Part shown: positions 61,679 through 64,000 of the stretch, in pieces
How the letters are laid out: each line of letters starts with the position of its first letter
How positions within the stretch are numbered: position 1 is the first letter of the stretch
DNA from: Bacillus sp. B15-48
Lineage (GTDB): Bacteria; Bacillota; Bacilli; Bacillales; Cytobacillaceae
Reading direction: 5' to 3'
Assembly (NCBI RefSeq): GCF_016879755.1
Contig: NZ_WOFU01000007.1
Coordinates: forward strand, 62,001-126,000
DNA: 64,000 bases
Notes under the pieces: generated by a model
The model's database searches: none
Told to the model about the DNA's origin: nothing
Seen by the model: only the letters and a program-made list of their open reading frames with translations
Translations under genes and position numbers: made by a program

Positions 61679-62245
61679 TCACCCCTCCTTAATCATCTTT
61701 CTCGTTACTTTATACCCTTGTTTCCCTGTTTCGGTTTCTCCTTCGTTACGTAACATTAAATAAAATCCATCACTGTCTAAGGCAGCAAGGCTAAGCGCCA
61801 CTCCATCTTCAGGAGTAACTTCTAAAGTGACCGTCTGATAATGCAATGCTTCTTCTGGGCGATCCGCTGATTTCCCAGCAGCTAGAACTTTGATATTTTC
61901 AAGTACGATTACGGCCGATTTGAATTTTTCGTCCTTCTTTTTATCTTCCGTCGTTTCATAAGCAATGACATCGACGAATGCTTCTGGTTCGATATACCCT
62001 GATACACCTGAAGCTGTCTCAACATCAATCGAGATTGCCCGTTTCCCTTCCGCTAAGTCTGCGATTGGATTGGCGATTTCACGCTTAAAATTAGGTTCTT
62101 CCTCAACCTCAATTTCTTCTTCCATTTGTGAAGCTTCTATATTTACAGTTGTTGCTTGCTCTTGTGGCAGAACCACGAAATAAGCGACAACAGTTACAGT
62201 CAATCCTAAAAATAACGACCAAAGCCAAATTTTTCTTGTGTTCAA
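61679..62245 (-). CDS. CpaB/RcpC-like pilus assembly protein
   Basis: A 188-residue protein with one N-terminal membrane helix, an acidic linker (MEEEIEVEEEP) and a RcpC/SAF-like domain (AEGKRAISIDVETASGVSGYIEPEAFVDVIAY). It is thought to link the pilus machinery to the cell wall. TTG at 62245 follows AAAGGAGG by seven bases; the upstream ATG encodes that RBS. Confidence 0.87.
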   Translation of the reverse strand: MNTRKIWLWSLFLGLTVTVVAYFVVLPQEQATTVNIEASQMEEEIEVEEEPNFKREIANPIADLAEGKRAISIDVETASGVSGYIEPEAFVDVIAYETTEDKKKDEKFKSAVIVLENIKVLAAGKSADRPEEALHYQTVTLEVTPEDGVALSLAALDSDGFYLMLRNEGETETGKQGYKVTRKMIKEG

Positions 62246-62343
62246 ATGGATGCCTCCTTTCAATGAAGAATCCTTTTATATTTTTTTATTACTTAATAGT
62301 CTTTAAGCTTTATTTCTTGGTTATTTATTTCAATATTCAATCT

Positions 62344-62694
62344 TTATTCAACACGCATGACCGTCGTATTCGTGATCGTAAACCCACTTGCAATTGGAGT
62401 GATGAATTCAAACGGGTATTTAATGACAACGGTTGCGTCCGTCCCAGGTCCTGAACCTGGATTGACATTGACATGACCAGTCGCCAGCCCAATACTTCCT
62501 CCAGACTGAACCGCTACTTGAGTAGGATTGCTGTCGCTAAGACTAGCTGCGCGAGCCGCTTCTCTCCCCGCATGGTCAATAACTAAATACGCATGAAACG
62601 CTCGCCCAAAATCGACGATTCCAAATAACAGCAAAACCAACATTGGAATAACGAATGCAAACTCGACGAGCGATTGGCCTTTTTCAGACTTCAT
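62344..62694 (-). CDS. TadE-like pseudopilin
   Basis: A 116-residue protein starting MKSEKGQSLVEFAFVIPMLVLLLF, the TadE/TadG motif with a prepilin-type cleavage site before QSLVEF, then a long helix with AGREAARAAS. A minor component of the Flp pilus. Start overlaps the prepilin peptidase stop (TAATG). Confidence 0.88.
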   Translation of the reverse strand: MKSEKGQSLVEFAFVIPMLVLLLFGIVDFGRAFHAYLVIDHAGREAARAASLSDSNPTQVAVQSGGSIGLATGHVNVNPGSGPGTDATVVIKYPFEFITPIASGFTITNTTVMRVE

Positions 62695-63200
62695 TAGAAA
62701 CCACCCCAAACATAAGCACTCAAAGTTCCGATTGTGATTGCTACACCGTAAGGGAAAACAATACTAGAGTTTTTATCGGCATTTTTTAATGAAGTGAAAA
62801 TTCCTTTTAAAAAAACAATGTTGATTAAAAATGAACGAAGCGAATACACGAAACCATATTTCTTAACGATTAAGATGACAGAGATGATTCCGCCGATAAG
62901 TGCAGTAAAAACAAATGAATAAAAAACAAAACTCGCTCCCATTAAAGCTCCAATCGCAGCCATTAATTTCACATCCCCAGCTCCCATCCCTCCTAAAAGG
63001 TACGGAATCAATAGAACGAAAAATCCAAGAAGAAAACCTAGGCCGCTAAATTGAAATCCTTCCCAACCCAATGTCACACTGTAATAAACGAAACCAATCA
63101 TAATTGCCGGTAGAGTGACGATATTTAAAATCTTTCTGTTCTTTAGATCCGTTACTAATGAGATAACTACCGTTATCAATAGGATTATTTGAATAAACAT
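62694..63200 (-). CDS. Prepilin peptidase TadV/CpaA
   Basis: A 168-residue aspartic protease of family A24 with about six membrane helices. Catalytic Asp residues D18 (TDLKNRKI) and D76 in GMGAGDVKL (GxGD motif). It cleaves Flp and TadE-like prepilins. It follows the pilin gene after a strong hairpin. Confidence 0.92.
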   Translation of the reverse strand: MFIQIILLITVVISLVTDLKNRKILNIVTLPAIMIGFVYYSVTLGWEGFQFSGLGFLLGFFVLLIPYLLGGMGAGDVKLMAAIGALMGASFVFYSFVFTALIGGIISVILIVKKYGFVYSLRSFLINIVFLKGIFTSLKNADKNSSIVFPYGVAITIGTLSAYVWGGF

Positions 63201-63226
63201 AATGATTACCTCAGCTTTTAAGAATG

Positions 63227-63253
63227 AGCGCCCTACTAGAATAGTAGAGCGCT
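63227..63253 (-). terminator. Strong hairpin between flp and the prepilin peptidase gene
   Basis: AGCGCCCTACTA/TAGTAGAGCGCT, 12 pairs with one mismatch and a 3-base loop. On the minus strand CATTCTT follows, a poor T-tract, so it probably terminates only part of the transcripts or protects the flp mRNA, giving more pilin than machinery. Confidence 0.65.
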
Positions 63254-63281
63254 TGGGTCATAAACTTAATTTCGTTTATCC

Positions 63282-63449
63282 TTATAATGTAAGTGCCGCT
63301 ACAATTTCATCGAATAGGTCCTCAATCGCATCGCTAAATAATGCTAATGCTGCAACAGCAGCCAATACTACTACCCCTAATACTAACCCATACTCCGATA
63401 ACCCTTGTCCTTCTTCTTCCATTACTAAATTCTTCATTTTTTCTAGCAT
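63282..63449 (-). CDS. flp: Flp/Fap major pilin
   Basis: A 55-residue class IVb prepilin. Cleavage is expected after G14 in EEEG/QGLSEYGL, with Glu at +5 and Tyr at +6 as in Flp pilins, followed by the hydrophobic helix VLGVVVLAAVAALAL and a short acidic tail. AGGAGG lies eight bases before the ATG. First gene of the tad operon. Confidence 0.93.
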   Translation of the reverse strand: MLEKMKNLVMEEEGQGLSEYGLVLGVVVLAAVAALALFSDAIEDLFDEIVAALTL

Positions 63450-63486
63450 TCTCGTTTCCTCCTAAAAGTTTATAATTTGTCGTTTT

Positions 63487-63502
63487 GTTCATTTTAGTGA
63501 AC
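63487..63502. promoter_or_regulatory. GTTC-N8-GAAC palindrome 1 upstream of flp
   Basis: GTTCATTTTAGTGAAC. Same 16-bp spacing as the perfect SinR-type pair at the exopolysaccharide promoter. It lies 38 bp before the flp start, so a bound protein would block the promoter or early leader. Confidence 0.6.
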
Positions 63503-63549
63503 TTTTATAGAGAAGTTTATTTCTCTATTGAATTAAGTTATCCTATTTC

Positions 63550-63565
63550 GTTCTTTTTAATGAAC
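63550..63565. promoter_or_regulatory. GTTC-N8-GAAC palindrome 2 upstream of flp
   Basis: GTTCTTTTTAATGAAC. One arm is an exact SinR half-site (GTTCTTT). It is exactly 63 bp, six helical turns, from palindrome 1, so proteins bound to both would face the same side. A weaker third copy (GTTCGTTAAAGTAAAC) lies at 63593-63608, 43 bp further on. Confidence 0.65.
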
Positions 63566-63733
63566 AACCCTTACGTAGATAATACGATGATTGTTCGTTA
63601 AAGTAAACTATTTTCTCTGAATTTGTTCTAAATAAAATACGACAAAACTCTACATTGTTTCCTATTGAGAATGAAACAATGATGCTTTATATTCGATATA
63701 TAGAACATTTTATTGAAAAGAGGTTAGTAGAAA

Positions 63734-64000
63734 ATGATTACATATAAACGAACCCTTCCCTATTCTATTCAAATTGCCGATTCGTTTTTTAAAAGGTTAA
63801 GAGGGTTAATGTTTCGAAAAACACCACTTGCGAAAGAAGGGTTATGGATTACGCCATGCAATTCCATTCATATGTGTTTTATGAAGTTTGCCATCGATGC
63901 TGTTTTTATTAATAAAGAAGGGAAGATTATTAAAACTGTCGCAGAGCTTCAGCCATGGAGATTTGTTAAACCTGTTAAAGGGGCATATTCTGTTATTGAA
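63734..64000 (+). CDS. DUF192 family protein (partial)
   Basis: The first 89 codons, cut by the right edge. Marks of DUF192: RGLMFRKTPLAKEGLWITP, CNSIHMCFMKFAIDAVFINKEGKI and WRFVKPVKGAYSVIE. Small beta-rich proteins of unknown role, often found beside tad loci in Bacilli. ATG with AGAGG ten bases upstream; divergent from flp. Confidence 0.87.
   Translation, partial: MITYKRTLPYSIQIADSFFKRLRGLMFRKTPLAKEGLWITPCNSIHMCFMKFAIDAVFINKEGKIIKTVAELQPWRFVKPVKGAYSVIE

Overview
The window looks like the chromosome of a low-GC, endospore-forming member of the Bacillaceae. Three things support this: strong AGGAGG-type ribosome binding sites with frequent TTG and GTG starts; a spore gene, pdaA; and gene order that follows the yfj-yfk-yfl-yfm segment of Bacillus subtilis (yfjO, yfjP, pdaA, yfkD, yfkF, yfkH, yfkI, yfkJ, yfkK, mapB, acyP, yfmL-like). 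No rRNA, tRNA, prophage, insertion sequence or CRISPR array was found.

Layout. 1-2.3 kb: a sucrose-type PTS locus (EIIBC cut by the window edge, a LacI-family repressor, a separate EIIA) with four GGAACCGGTTCC-like operators. 2.2-14.1 kb: conserved housekeeping genes. 14.4-15.1 kb: a sinR gene facing a previously easy-to-miss 46-residue sinI, with a c-di-GMP-I riboswitch in the sinI leader. 15.5-24.4 kb: small proteins, a PAS histidine kinase, topoisomerase III, an aminopeptidase, acylphosphatase and a SpoVB-like flippase. 24.5-28.1 kb: a liaIHFSR cell-envelope stress operon without liaG. 28.25-29.3 kb: about 21 tandem copies of a 52-bp palindromic repeat. 29.4-33.1 kb: a LysM-CAP protein, an RraA-like protein, a HEPN-like/CBS protein and a DEAD-box helicase. 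33.2-37.7 kb: an unusual set made of a PqqD/M50 membrane protease, a 22-residue peptide gene with a perfect Shine-Dalgarno sequence, an HD-GYP c-di-GMP phosphodiesterase and a histidine kinase that share one membrane sensor domain, plus a SinR-type HTH protein. 37.8-56.3 kb: a Wzx/Wzy-type exopolysaccharide cluster with dTDP-rhamnose genes and a probable dTDP-rhamnose 4-epimerase. 56.4-63.5 kb: a tad/flp pilus operon. 63.7 kb to the end: a DUF192 gene cut by the edge.

How the parts may work together. SinR in B. subtilis represses matrix genes at GTTCTYT half-sites. A perfect inverted pair of that site (GTTCTTTGTAAAGAAC) lies in the divergent exopolysaccharide promoter region, and two further GTTC-N8-GAAC palindromes, 63 bp apart, plus one degenerate copy, precede the Flp pilin gene. 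Here the antirepressor SinI sits behind a c-di-GMP riboswitch, and the window also carries an HD-GYP c-di-GMP phosphodiesterase fused to what may be a peptide-sensing membrane domain. The sequence therefore suggests a circuit in which c-di-GMP tunes SinI, SinI tunes SinR, and SinR controls polysaccharide and pili, with a peptide system feeding into c-di-GMP. The components are read from sequence; the wiring is inference.
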